Assembly (NCBI GenBank): GCA_045126815.1 | Contig: JBGVPD010000028.1 | Location: 1 to 35,530, forward strand | Length of the DNA: 35,530 nt | Reading direction: 5' to 3' | From: RGIG1995 sp045126815 | Lineage (GTDB): Bacteria > Bacillota > Clostridia > Oscillospirales > CAG-272 | Shown here: positions 6,641 to 14,682 of the stretch, piece after piece | Layout: each line of letters begins with the position of its first letter | Position numbering within the stretch: the stretch's first letter is position 1 | Program-made: the position numbers and the translations under genes | The notes under the pieces: model-generated | Databases searched by the model: none | Told to the model about the DNA's origin: nothing | The model's input: the letters and a program-made list of their open reading frames with translations, nothing else

Positions 6641-7213
6641 TTATTTTAGGAAAATACCGCAAAAAAGATATATAGACATAAACAGCAAAGTGAAGTTGTA
6701 AGACGTGTTAAATAATAACCATACAGCAAAACTTCCAATGAAAAAGATACAGATAAAAGAGCTTATCTTTATGATTTTGTCTGCAGTGTTGAGGTCGTAT
6801 TTTAAAGCTAAAATTGTTTCGATTATCTGCCCTCCGTCAAAGCTTTTTATAGGTAAAATGTTTATAAAAATCAAAATAAGATTAGAGGAAATGAAAAGGT
6901 CGGCATAATAACCGTTATAAAATATTTTACATAGAACGATCAATAATATATTTACCGAAATTCCCGCCGAGCTTATAAGAATATCGGCTTTATACGATGA
7001 AAGAGAATTGTTTTTTTGTATGTCGATGCCAAAGGGAAGTATTTTTATTTGACTGATATTTTGACCGCACGTTTTCATAACAGCTACGTGTCCCATTTCG
7101 TGAAGATACGCCGATATAAACGGGATAAGATACATTGGGTTTAAATTAAATATCAGTATGGCAAAAAATATAAGTGTAGGAAAACTGATCTTTATTTTAG
7201 TTTTATTAAGCAT
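6641..7213 (-). CDS. M50 family site-2 protease (SpoIVFB-like)
   Basis: This is a 190-residue integral-membrane zinc metalloprotease. HEMGH (38-42) is the HExxH zinc motif, and NILPIKSFDGGQ (118-129) supplies the third ligand region (N-x-x-P-x-x-x-x-DGG), both inside hydrophobic segments. The protein consists largely of about five membrane helices and lacks PDZ or CBS domains, so it resembles the short SpoIVFB group that cleaves membrane-bound substrates such as pro-sigma factors. It might take part in sporulation, but no spoIVFA partner is adjacent. The ATG at 7213 has only a weak ribosome site (GGCGG), which may mean coupling to the overlapping 23-codon frame upstream. The substrate is unknown. 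Confidence 0.85.
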   Translation of the reverse strand: MLNKTKIKISFPTLIFFAILIFNLNPMYLIPFISAYLHEMGHVAVMKTCGQNISQIKILPFGIDIQKNNSLSSYKADILISSAGISVNILLIVLCKIFYNGYYADLFISSNLILIFINILPIKSFDGGQIIETILALKYDLNTADKIIKISSFICIFFIGSFAVWLLFNTSYNFTLLFMSIYLFCGIFLK

Positions 7214-7277
7214 ATTTAATTACCGCCATAAGAACGATAATGCAAACTAAAAATATAATTGTGTTTTTCAATATCAT
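7206..7277 (-). CDS. Possible 23-residue hydrophobic leader peptide
   Basis: An ATG at 7277 opens a 23-codon frame encoding a basic residue then a membrane helix (K4, then IIFLVCIIVLMAVIKYA). Its stop overlaps the protease start by 8 nt (ATGCTTAA). The ribosome site is weak (GGATG). It may be a small membrane peptide translationally coupled to the protease, or chance. I include it because the overlap arrangement is typical of coupled genes. Confidence 0.35.
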   Translation of the reverse strand: MILKNTIIFLVCIIVLMAVIKYA

Positions 7278-7431
7278 CACATCCGGTCGAGTTGTAGTTT
7301 TTTGTGGGTAAGTTATAATATGAAAAAATATGATCAATTATGTTTTTTATCAAAAGGAAAAAATATAAAATATTTGTTCAATATTGTACAAAATAACGGT
7401 AGATTTTTTGGTTATAATGATAAAAAGTGTG

Positions 7432-7460
7432 TTGACAAAATAAAAATATTGACATATAAT
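7432..7460 (+). promoter_or_regulatory. Consensus promoter for aspartokinase
   Basis: A perfect TTGACA (7432-7437), 17-nt spacer and perfect TATAAT (7455-7460). The leader to the start codon is only about 28 nt, too short for a lysine riboswitch or T-box. Confidence 0.85.
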
Positions 7461-7494
7461 GTAATGTATATTTGGTTCAAAAGGAGAGAATGTT

Positions 7495-8823
7495 GTGAAC
7501 AGAGATCACATTAAAACGGTAAAATTCGGCGGAAGCTCGTTAAGCGATGCAAACCAGTTCAAAAAGGTTGCAGAAATAATACTTTCCGATCCCAACAGAA
7601 GATATGTAGTTCCGTCGGCACCGGGTAAACGTTATAAGGACGATGTAAAAGTAACAGATATGCTTTACAAGTGCAATTCTCTTGCAGAGAGAGGGGAGTC
7701 TATCGACGTTTATTTTGATAGAATAAAGAAGAGATATAATGAAATTATTCAGGGCCTTGGCATGAAGGATTTTTCTCTTGAAGAGGATTTTGAATGTGTA
7801 AAGGCAAACATAAAGAAAAAATCAGGAAGCGACTATGCTGCAAGCCGTGGCGAGTATTTGAACGGAAAAATATTGGCAGCATATCTTGGATTTGAGTTCA
7901 TAGATGCGGCTGACGTTATCTTCTTTATGGAAGACGGAAAATTCGACGAAGATAAAACTAACGCTGTTTTGAAAGGACTTCTCAAGACTCATGAGAAAGC
8001 AGTAATTCCCGGTTTTTACGGCTCAAAACCTGACGGAACTATAAAGACCTTCTCAAGAGGCGGTTCCGATATTACGGGATCTATCGTAGCCAGAGCTTGC
8101 GATGCTGATATTTATGAAAACTGGACAGACGTATCAGGATTTTTGATGGCGGACCCCAGAATAATTGATAATCCCAAACCTATTAACGTAATTACTTACA
8201 GAGAACTCAGAGAGTTGTCATATATGGGTGCTACCGTATTGCACGAAGATGCAATATTCCCCGTAAGAACAGTTGGTATTCCCGTACAGATAAAGAACAC
8301 AAATGAGCCTGAAGCTCCCGGAACTTTGATAGTTCCCAAGACTGACGTCGTAGATAACGACAGAGTTATAACCGGTATTGCAGGAAAGAAGAACTTCTCG
8401 GTTATTACTCTTGAACAGGATATGATGAACTCTGCTGTAGGTTTTGGAAGAAAAGTTCTTGAAGTGCTTGAGAAACGAGGGATGGTGTTTGAACATTTGC
8501 CTTCGGGAATTGATACTATGAGCGTTGTTCTTAACTCAAGTCAGCTCGAAGGACACAGAGACGAACTTATTAACGAGCTTTGCCGAGCAGTTGAGCCGGA
8601 TTGTATATATATTGAAGACAATCTTGCGCTTCTTGCTGTTGTAGGACGCGGCATGGTTGGTTCAACAGGTGTTGCCGCAAGAGTGTTCGGCGCTATTGCA
8701 AAAGAGGGTATAAACCTCAGAATGATCGACCAGGGTTCAAGTGAGTTGAACATAATCGTTGGTGTTGACGAAAAAGATCTTGAAACTGCTATGAAAGCGA
8801 TTTACGACGAATTTGTAAAATAA
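7495..8823 (+). CDS. Aspartokinase
   Basis: This cytoplasmic enzyme phosphorylates aspartate to aspartyl phosphate, the first step toward lysine/diaminopimelate, threonine and methionine. The 442-residue protein opens with VKFGGSS (9-15), the amino-acid-kinase nucleotide loop. TFSRGGSDITGSIVA (185-199) is the aspartokinase substrate/ATP motif. Residues about 295-442 form two ACT domains (VITLEQDMMN... and LLAVVGRGMVGSTGVAARVF...), which normally bind the inhibitory amino acid. The length fits the monofunctional class. Translation starts at GTG 7495, seven nucleotides after AAGGAGAG. It is a single-gene unit with its own promoter and terminator. I cannot tell which paralogue (lysine- or threonine-sensitive) it is. 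Confidence 0.95.
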   Translation: MNRDHIKTVKFGGSSLSDANQFKKVAEIILSDPNRRYVVPSAPGKRYKDDVKVTDMLYKCNSLAERGESIDVYFDRIKKRYNEIIQGLGMKDFSLEEDFECVKANIKKKSGSDYAASRGEYLNGKILAAYLGFEFIDAADVIFFMEDGKFDEDKTNAVLKGLLKTHEKAVIPGFYGSKPDGTIKTFSRGGSDITGSIVARACDADIYENWTDVSGFLMADPRIIDNPKPINVITYRELRELSYMGATVLHEDAIFPVRTVGIPVQIKNTNEPEAPGTLIVPKTDVVDNDRVITGIAGKKNFSVITLEQDMMNSAVGFGRKVLEVLEKRGMVFEHLPSGIDTMSVVLNSSQLEGHRDELINELCRAVEPDCIYIEDNLALLAVVGRGMVGSTGVAARVFGAIAKEGINLRMIDQGSSELNIIVGVDEKDLETAMKAIYDEFVK

Positions 8824-8830
8824 TGTAGAT

Positions 8831-8877
8831 AAAAAACCGTTACTGTCGAATTAAGAAGTAACGGTTTTCTTTTTTTC
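8831..8877 (+). terminator. Aspartokinase terminator
   Basis: AAAACCGTTACT (8833-8844) pairs with AGTAACGGTTTT (8857-8868), followed by CTTTTTTTC. Confidence 0.85.
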
Positions 8878-8919
8878 TTATAAATGTACAATTTGTAAAT
8901 ATTTTTTGTCAAATGGGTA

Positions 8920-8948
8920 TTTACAAATTGTTTATTGTGATATATAAT
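8920..8948 (+). promoter_or_regulatory. Promoter of the sugar dehydratase gene
   Basis: TTTACA (8920-8925), a 17-nt spacer and TATAAT (8943-8948), about 50 nt before the start codon. Confidence 0.75.
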
Positions 8949-8997
8949 GAAATAAATGTGGTTCTATTTATAATAATTGATGTTGGAGGAAGTTAGT

Positions 8998-10872
8998 TTG
9001 CGTATTTCAAAGTGGAAACCTTATATTCTCAGAATATCGGATGTCATGTTTGCAGTATTGTCTATATTTCTGTCAGCAGTATTTTTATATAGCGAATTAT
9101 TTACAAGTGAAAATTTTTGGATTTTGATATTCGGAATGGCTATACAGGCTATTGTTTATACTGTTGGTCTGTATATGTTGAATATTTATAAAATCATTTG
9201 GTATTATTCATCGTTACAAGAAATGATGAAGCTTATGATAGCTTTGTTGTTTTCGCAAATGGTATCATTTGTTATACATATTTCTGTTGGATTGTCATTC
9301 GGCAGTTATTTGAACTCAAAGCAGTTTTTGAAAATGCATATAATATGCGGAGTAATTGCTGTTGTTTTAATATCTTTGTCCAGAATGTTGGTGTATTGGC
9401 TCGAAAGCCACAACAGAGGCGGAGTTTTTTCAAGTGATGAATTTGAAAAACATAATACGATGATCATAGGCGGCGGTGACGCATGTAGTCTTTTTATTCA
9501 AGAAATGAACGTCAAACACAGAGATGCATACAACGTGAGATGTATTATTGACGACGATCCGTTGAAGCATGGTATGTTGTTAAACAGTGTTCCCGTTGTA
9601 GGAAACAGATATACAATTGAAGAGAACGTAAAGAAATATAAAATAAAGAACATAATTTTTGCTATACCTTCATGTCCATCGGATGATAAAACAGAAATAT
9701 TGAATATATGCGCAAAGACAAACTGTTCGGTAAAAACAATGCCGTCAATTTATCAGTTGGTAGATGGTAAGCAAGATTCAACAGAATTTGTAAAGCAGAT
9801 CAGGAACGTAGAGATAGAGGATCTGCTTGGAAGAGATCCCATAAAGATCGATCTTGATTCCGTAATGAATTACGTTAAAGATAAAGTTGTTATGGTAACG
9901 GGGGGCGGCGGATCTATAGGAAGTGAGCTTTGTAGGCAGATAGCGGCGTATAAACCTAAACAGCTTATAATATTCGATATATACGAAAATAATGCTTATG
10001 ACATTCAACTTGAGCTTAAGAGAAAATATCCGATGTTAAACTTGGTAGCTCTCATAGGTTCGGTGAGAGATAATCAAAGAATGGACATGGTGTTTGAAAA
10101 ATACAGACCCGAGATAGTATACCACGCGGCTGCTCATAAGCACGTACCTTTGATGGAGGACAGTCCTAACGAAGCGATAAAGAATAACGTGTTCGGCACG
10201 TTTAATACGGTTCAAATGGCAGATAAATACCGTGTTAAGAGATTTGTGTTGATATCGACAGATAAGGCAGTTAACCCCACAAATATAATGGGGGCTAGCA
10301 AACGTATTTGCGAAATGATCATTCAGTCGTTTAATAAATATTCTGATACGGAATTTGTGGCAGTAAGATTTGGAAACGTTTTGGGAAGTAACGGTTCTGT
10401 AATACCTTTATTTAAGAGTCAGCTGGAAAACGGTGGCCCTTTAACAGTTACACATCCTGATATTATAAGATATTTTATGACTATCCCGGAGGCAGTATCG
10501 CTTGTGTTACAGGCGGGTGCTGCTGCAAAGGGCGGAGAGATATTTGTTCTTGATATGGGTAAGCCTGTAAAGATACTTGATTTGGCAGAGAACTTGATAA
10601 GATTATCGGGATTTGAGCCGTATAAAGATATTGATATTCAGTTTACAGGACTTAGACCGGGAGAGAAGTTATATGAAGAGTTGTTGATGGGCGAAGAGGG
10701 ATTAAAAGCCACAGAAAATAAACTTATTCATATAGGCAAACCTATTGAGTTTGATGAAGAACAGTTATACGGTATGCTTCATCAGATGAAGCATTGTATG
10801 TCGGATGATACGGTTGATATGCGTTCGCTTGTAAAATCGATTGTACCTACATACGTTATAAAAAATAATTAA
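8998..10872 (+). CDS. Membrane-bound nucleoside-diphosphate-sugar 4,6-dehydratase (CapD/PglF-like)
   Basis: This 624-residue polysaccharide biosynthesis protein has four N-terminal membrane helices (about 12-125). A CoA-binding-like Rossmann region follows (around MIIGGGDAC, about 155-165), then a long-chain SDR catalytic domain beginning VTGGGGSIGSELC (300-312). The active-site segment STDKAVNPTNIMGASKR (420-436) lacks the usual SDR tyrosine (Met431 instead), as in UDP-GlcNAc 4,6-dehydratases PglF and FlaA1. It probably makes a 4-keto-6-deoxy sugar for surface glycans or glycoproteins. I chose TTG 8998 as the start because GGAGG (8985-8989) sits 8 nt upstream; an in-frame TTG/ATG at 8977/8980 lies on the wrong side of that site. 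No other glycan gene is adjacent. Substrate is inferred from family. Confidence 0.9.
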   Translation: MRISKWKPYILRISDVMFAVLSIFLSAVFLYSELFTSENFWILIFGMAIQAIVYTVGLYMLNIYKIIWYYSSLQEMMKLMIALLFSQMVSFVIHISVGLSFGSYLNSKQFLKMHIICGVIAVVLISLSRMLVYWLESHNRGGVFSSDEFEKHNTMIIGGGDACSLFIQEMNVKHRDAYNVRCIIDDDPLKHGMLLNSVPVVGNRYTIEENVKKYKIKNIIFAIPSCPSDDKTEILNICAKTNCSVKTMPSIYQLVDGKQDSTEFVKQIRNVEIEDLLGRDPIKIDLDSVMNYVKDKVVMVTGGGGSIGSELCRQIAAYKPKQLIIFDIYENNAYDIQLELKRKYPMLNLVALIGSVRDNQRMDMVFEKYRPEIVYHAAAHKHVPLMEDSPNEAIKNNVFGTFNTVQMADKYRVKRFVLISTDKAVNPTNIMGASKRICEMIIQSFNKYSDTEFVAVRFGNVLGSNGSVIPLFKSQLENGGPLTVTHPDIIRYFMTIPEAVSLVLQAGAAAKGGEIFVLDMGKPVKILDLAENLIRLSGFEPYKDIDIQFTGLRPGEKLYEELLMGEEGLKATENKLIHIGKPIEFDEEQLYGMLHQMKHCMSDDTVDMRSLVKSIVPTYVIKNN

Positions 10873-10914
10873 AAAAAGCTGTATGCGTAAAAACAACGCA
10901 TACAGCTTTTTTAT
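10873..10914. terminator. Bidirectional terminator, phage block boundary
   Basis: AAAAAGCTGTATGCG (10873-10887) pairs with CGCATACAGCTTTTT (10897-10911), with T-runs on both strands. It ends the dehydratase transcript on the plus strand and the lysozyme transcript on the minus strand. Confidence 0.88.
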
Positions 10915-10926
10915 CTTTAAGTCAGA

Positions 10927-11979
10927 TCAAGGATTGTATTTTGATAGGAATTTAACATCAACAGCGCCGGTAACGGGGCCTTCAGGGAGGGTTGAAATAA
11001 CAGCGCGGTTTCCGTTCAGTTCTCTGACATAGAGAAGTGATTTGTAAACGAACGGAGCAAACTTACTGTTGGTGTCAAATATAACCGCATCGGGAGATAT
11101 TTTGACAAGATCACCGCCTTTTACCGTTTTGTTTGTAACGTTGGATGTTTGTTTGTTAGAATAAAGTTTGTCGACCTCTGCCTGAATTGTGTTATAGTCA
11201 TAACCTGCAGAAGATAGACGGTTTTTTCTGTCAAGACCGACACCCCATTTACCCTCAATAACTTCTTTTACCAATTCCTGTGTTGATTTTTTTATCTGTG
11301 AAGACGGTGGGGCATTTTGAGTGGGTGCAGACGTCTGGAGAGAGAAACCGTTTAATCCTTTTTCTTTTATAATTGTTGAAAAATCAAAATACATATAGTT
11401 TTGATCGCAAGTAACACCTGAAATCTTATTTGAGCGTATAAGGTTGGTGTCACCGCCGAACTGCCATAGACCTAGTATATCTTTATTGGGATATGTGCAT
11501 TTATTAGCCCATTGAGCAACCCAATGTGTATATTTCTGCAAATCTTGGTCGTTCATATAGGCGGAAAAAGCGTAGACGGTGGAATATATGCCTACCCAGT
11601 AATTTTTTTGTTCAAGATAATCACACCATTCTTTTACGATGGTGGTTAAGTTGTTTTTGCCGAGTTTAAGCATAGCTTCGTGCTCAACGTCAATAAAGAT
11701 GGGAAGTTCAAACTGTCTGTTGCGGAGAATATTTTTATAAAAATACTCGGCTTCCGAAACGGCATCTTTTACCGTTAGCGCTTTGCTGAACCAATATACA
11801 CCTACGGGTAAATTCAGCTTTTTGGCGTCGGAGTAGAAATTTTCGAACTTACTGTCAATATAGAGTCCGTCATCACCTCCGCCGCCCTTTAAAATGGCAA
11901 ATGAAACCCCCTCTTTTACAGCAGATGGGAAATCAAAATTACCTTGCCATTTAGAAATATCAATACCAAATTGTATCAT
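10927..11979 (-). CDS. GH25 lysozyme (phage endolysin) with CW_7 and SH3-like domains
   Basis: This 350-residue endolysin cleaves the N-acetylmuramic acid to N-acetylglucosamine bond of peptidoglycan for host lysis. The catalytic GH25 domain (about 1-205) shows FGIDISKWQG (4-13, Asp7) and IFIDVEHE (94-101, with catalytic Asp97 and Glu99). Residues 232-273 (TQELVKEVIEGKWGVGLDR, then SSAGYDYNTIQAEVD) match a Cpl-7/CW_7 cell-wall-binding repeat. The C-terminal 65 residues look like an SH3-type barrel. It has no signal peptide, so release depends on the holin encoded directly upstream. The start is ATG 11979 after AAGGAGATAAT. It is the last gene of the block. Confidence 0.93.
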   Translation of the reverse strand: MIQFGIDISKWQGNFDFPSAVKEGVSFAILKGGGGDDGLYIDSKFENFYSDAKKLNLPVGVYWFSKALTVKDAVSEAEYFYKNILRNRQFELPIFIDVEHEAMLKLGKNNLTTIVKEWCDYLEQKNYWVGIYSTVYAFSAYMNDQDLQKYTHWVAQWANKCTYPNKDILGLWQFGGDTNLIRSNKISGVTCDQNYMYFDFSTIIKEKGLNGFSLQTSAPTQNAPPSSQIKKSTQELVKEVIEGKWGVGLDRKNRLSSAGYDYNTIQAEVDKLYSNKQTSNVTNKTVKGGDLVKISPDAVIFDTNSKFAPFVYKSLLYVRELNGNRAVISTLPEGPVTGAVDVKFLSKYNP

Positions 11980-12004
11980 ATTATCTCCTTAGTATTTATT
12001 ATGA

Positions 12005-12241
12005 TCAGGGCTTTTGTGATATGTCGGGATCGACATTGTTTTTATCGGAAGAGTGGCCGGCATCAACCAATCCTTCACCGATAATGTAAGCTATACAAGA
12101 GGCTCCGGCCATAATGATACTTACGATTTCGGTTATGCTGGATTCAGAGACACCGAATGCAATTAAAAGGGGCGTGATAAAGCCTATAAGAGCCATCCAG
12201 AATTTTCTGCTGGTGAGCTTTTTATTCCAATCGATTTTCAT
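12005..12241 (-). CDS. Phage holin
   Basis: This 78-residue protein has a basic N-terminus (KIDWNKKLTSRKFW) and two hydrophobic segments (about 14-31 and 37-56), and ends in a charged tail. Size, topology and the position between an XhlA-like protein and an endolysin fit the small Firmicute phage holins of the phi-LC3 type. It would form membrane lesions that release the lysozyme. The start is an ATG preceded by GAAAGGAC. The gene lies 25 nt from both neighbours, within one lysis cassette. Confidence 0.85.
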   Translation of the reverse strand: MKIDWNKKLTSRKFWMALIGFITPLLIAFGVSESSITEIVSIIMAGASCIAYIIGEGLVDAGHSSDKNNVDPDISQKP

Positions 12242-12265
12242 ATATAAAGTCCTTTCAAAGAATTA

Positions 12266-12508
12266 TTATTTATGGTAGAGTTCAAGGTCGGATATGCGAT
12301 GATTAACGACTTTAATGTCTTCATCAATAACAGCGTTGTGTTTTTCGAGGCTGTAAACGCGGTCAATGACCGTGTTGTGTTTGTCAACCTTTTTTTCGAG
12401 CTGTTCGATTCTGTAATTTGTGAGTTTGGAGTTAATCATTATACCGGCTAACGTGCCGAGAAAACTACCTAAAATTCCGGTGATGGAAGAGATAACGTCA
12501 AGTGTCAT
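12266..12508 (-). CDS. XhlA-like membrane/coiled-coil lysis protein
   Basis: This 80-residue protein has one N-terminal hydrophobic helix (about 6-27) followed by a heptad-rich helix (about 30-78, RIEQLEKKVDKHNTVIDRV). Proteins of this form (XhlA/'hemolysin' family) precede holins in Bacillus and Clostridium phages and associate with the membrane during lysis. The ATG at 12508 lies inside the preceding 37-residue gene (ATGA overlap) with GAAGGAGGAGG just upstream, so the two are translationally coupled. Its exact role in lysis is not established here. Confidence 0.78.
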   Translation of the reverse strand: MTLDVISSITGILGSFLGTLAGIMINSKLTNYRIEQLEKKVDKHNTVIDRVYSLEKHNAVIDEDIKVVNHRISDLELYHK

Positions 12509-12618
12509 AAACCTCCTCCTTCACTTAATAAAGTTAATACCTGATTTTTGAAGATTACAGGCACGTCATTTATATTTTTTAATCCGGCATTAATAAGATT
12601 AGCGTATATTTTTGCCAT
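12505..12618 (-). CDS. CD1375-like 37-residue phage protein
   Basis: The minus strand from ATG 12618 encodes 37 residues beginning MAKIYANLINAGLKNINDVP and ending in LLSEGGGL. The pattern 'MAKIYA-L---GLK-I-DVP' is that of the very short CD1375-family proteins found just before holin genes in Clostridia phages; their function is unknown. GGAGATG lies just upstream, and the stop overlaps the next start (ATGA). Its length places it below most gene-calling cut-offs. Confidence 0.8.
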   Translation of the reverse strand: MAKIYANLINAGLKNINDVPVIFKNQVLTLLSEGGGL

Positions 12619-12654
12619 AATAACATCTCCTATATATAGTATTCAAAAAGTTTA

Positions 12655-12921
12655 TTAATGTGAAAAAGCTTCGTAAATTTCACAAAGAGCAAGCTGTGTA
12701 TCCAAAATCTGTTGTTTAAGTGTTGCATTTTCGTTAGAGAGTAATGTGATATATTCATCTTTTGTGTATTGAGTTTCGTCATAGGTGTATATATCGCAAT
12801 TCTCGTCGGATATTTCAGTATCGGCTTTTTGAAAATTCGAACGAATATATACTGTATTTCCGTTGATAGAAAAAGGAATTTTGTTTTCTTTTGAACCGTA
12901 AATCTTTGTAAAAATTTTCAT
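12655..12921 (-). CDS. Small phage tail-region protein, unknown function
   Basis: This 88-residue protein has a beta-rich first half (KIFTKIYGSKENKIPFSINGNTVYIRS) and a C-terminal helix (about 55-88, EYITLLSNENATLKQQILDTQLALCEIYEAF) that looks like a short coiled coil. It lies between the tail fibre and the CD1375-like gene, where phages often encode fibre-assembly or XkdX-type accessory proteins. The ATG at 12921 follows GAGGTGACACT. I do not recognise the family. Confidence 0.65.
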   Translation of the reverse strand: MKIFTKIYGSKENKIPFSINGNTVYIRSNFQKADTEISDENCDIYTYDETQYTKDEYITLLSNENATLKQQILDTQLALCEIYEAFSH

Positions 12922-12933
12922 AGTGTCACCTCG

Positions 12934-14682
12934 TTAAATATACATAAGTCTTGCGCCTTTATTGAAAAGAGATAACTCTTCTGTTTCTTTTTCGCCGATT
13001 CTGAAACAAAATAACCCTGCGCCCATTCCACCGGTAGTGTCGCCTCCAACGATACATCGTCCGTTTTTGCGTATGTATCCATAGTCTGTAAAATATGTGG
13101 AAGTAGAAGCGTCAAAGCCGCAAGGGAGAAAACCTAATTCGTTAGTGGCAACAACGTCTGAAATATAACCGCCGACCGTAGAAGAAATATCAGCAGCCCA
13201 TTCATATATATCACAGGCTCTAGAAGTATAAACTTTATCGTTTTCGATGTAAATACCGTCGATCCACTCATAAATACCACCCCAAATATCTTCGATGCCA
13301 AACAGTTTAGCGTTTATAAGTCCGCTGTTTTTATCAACGACGTGGACAAGTTCGCTGTCCATGCCGTTCATGATCGTTTGACCGGTCATTAATGGGGCGT
13401 ATTCGTCTTGTTGAGGGATGTTAATGCCACTACAAATTAATCTTTGTGATTCCAAAGATCTGTATTTCAGGACAAACATACACTGAATAAACAAACGCTG
13501 GTAATGCGAGAAGAGTAAAGCGCCTTTGTTTTCAGCATATTTTTTTGCAAGACTGTAATCATTGAATTTACACACTTCGGTATTGGGAAGGCTTGTGAGG
13601 ATAAAGTCGCCTATATTGTTTTGTGATATATCGCTTTTGAAAGCTCCGACGTAGAATATATCTTTGTCGGAATTAAATACCTGATGTGCGTTGTAGTTAA
13701 AACCGGGGAGATTGGGGTGATCAGTCATACTGATCGATATTTTGTCTCCGTATTTTTTTATTTTTACACCACGTCTAGGGAAAGCAATACAAATATCGTC
13801 AGTTGCAGGATCGGTAATAATACAATCATAGAAATCTAAAGACATGTCGAATGCATTCGGGTCAAGCCTGGTATATTCCTCTTTGTTTCTGAGCAAAACA
13901 GGGTAGTGACCGAAAAAAGAGTTCCAATCATCATGTCCGGGAGCCATATTTACGGCATCGTCTGCGTAAGTAACGCAAGTGTCAGGGTTACTGTCCGAGA
14001 GGTCAATAATAGCAGTCATTACTTTATAGTTTTCTTTAAGTATGACGGGTATCCACATATTGCCGTCAAAATATTCAAAGGAGTTATTATTAATTCGAAA
14101 GTTGTGAGCGCCGTTTTCTGAATAAATATTATTTATAGAGTGTTTGCTGTCGCCTTCAAGGCTTGAAAGACGTTCATCTACTTCAACTTCGACATTTTTT
14201 AATCTTTTTTCAAAGTTTATAAAGGCTTTGTTTCGTTCTTCTTCTGTGATAAGAACGTTGTTGACTTTACCGATCAACTGTTGAGCAATATCAAGAGAGG
14301 GGGGATTGTCGGTTGAAGTGGTGGAGATATCAGCTCCCGAGACGATAACTCCAAGACTGACTTCTTCGCTATTTAACTGTCTGAATGAATTTGTATCGGG
14401 AAGGTCACAAGCACCCGTGACGGAAACAAGCAGTTCACCTCCGTACTCAGCAAGGCATTCCCAAGGAATAACAGCAATATTATCTTCAATAGCGACAGTT
14501 ACAGAGTTGCCGCTACCGGTGAAAAGAGCAACTTTTACAGTAAAATCGTTCCATGCGGATGAAAAAGAAAAGCGACAGGCAATATCGTTGACAGAACCGC
14601 TTGTCAGCGGAACTTTGTTGATATTTAAAGCCTTTTTAATAGTAATATCGGAATCGTGAACAGAAACGTTAATATATCTCAT
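12934..14682 (-). CDS. Phage tail fibre/receptor-binding protein with lectin-like C-terminus
   Basis: This 582-residue protein likely attaches the particle to the host. The first ~110 residues are a beta-sandwich-like head found at the N-terminus of Clostridia phage baseplate proteins (ACRFSFSSAWNDFTVKVALF). A short coiled coil follows (about 155-180, EERNKAFINFEKRLKNVEVEVDERL split by the start of the shaft), then a long beta-rich middle. The last ~140 residues contain GIEDIWGGIYEWIDGIYI and a terminal GLFCFRIG...GARLMYI, resembling the formylglycine-enzyme/C-type-lectin fold used by phage receptor-binding and DGR target proteins. No reverse transcriptase or template repeat is in the window. 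The ATG overlaps the previous stop (TAATG) with GGAGG upstream. Confidence 0.75.
   Translation of the reverse strand: MRYINVSVHDSDITIKKALNINKVPLTSGSVNDIACRFSFSSAWNDFTVKVALFTGSGNSVTVAIEDNIAVIPWECLAEYGGELLVSVTGACDLPDTNSFRQLNSEEVSLGVIVSGADISTTSTDNPPSLDIAQQLIGKVNNVLITEEERNKAFINFEKRLKNVEVEVDERLSSLEGDSKHSINNIYSENGAHNFRINNNSFEYFDGNMWIPVILKENYKVMTAIIDLSDSNPDTCVTYADDAVNMAPGHDDWNSFFGHYPVLLRNKEEYTRLDPNAFDMSLDFYDCIITDPATDDICIAFPRRGVKIKKYGDKISISMTDHPNLPGFNYNAHQVFNSDKDIFYVGAFKSDISQNNIGDFILTSLPNTEVCKFNDYSLAKKYAENKGALLFSHYQRLFIQCMFVLKYRSLESQRLICSGINIPQQDEYAPLMTGQTIMNGMDSELVHVVDKNSGLINAKLFGIEDIWGGIYEWIDGIYIENDKVYTSRACDIYEWAADISSTVGGYISDVVATNELGFLPCGFDASTSTYFTDYGYIRKNGRCIVGGDTTGGMGAGLFCFRIGEKETEELSLFNKGARLMYI

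Noticed and set aside
7461..7494. Lysine riboswitch or T-box before aspartokinase
   Set aside because: The leader is only about 30 nt, too short for either.
7302..7514. 70-codon plus-strand ORF before aspartokinase
   Set aside because: It spans the consensus promoter at 7432-7460 and has no ribosome site.
12934..14682. Diversity-generating retroelement
   Set aside because: Only a possible target-like protein is present; no reverse transcriptase or template repeat is visible.
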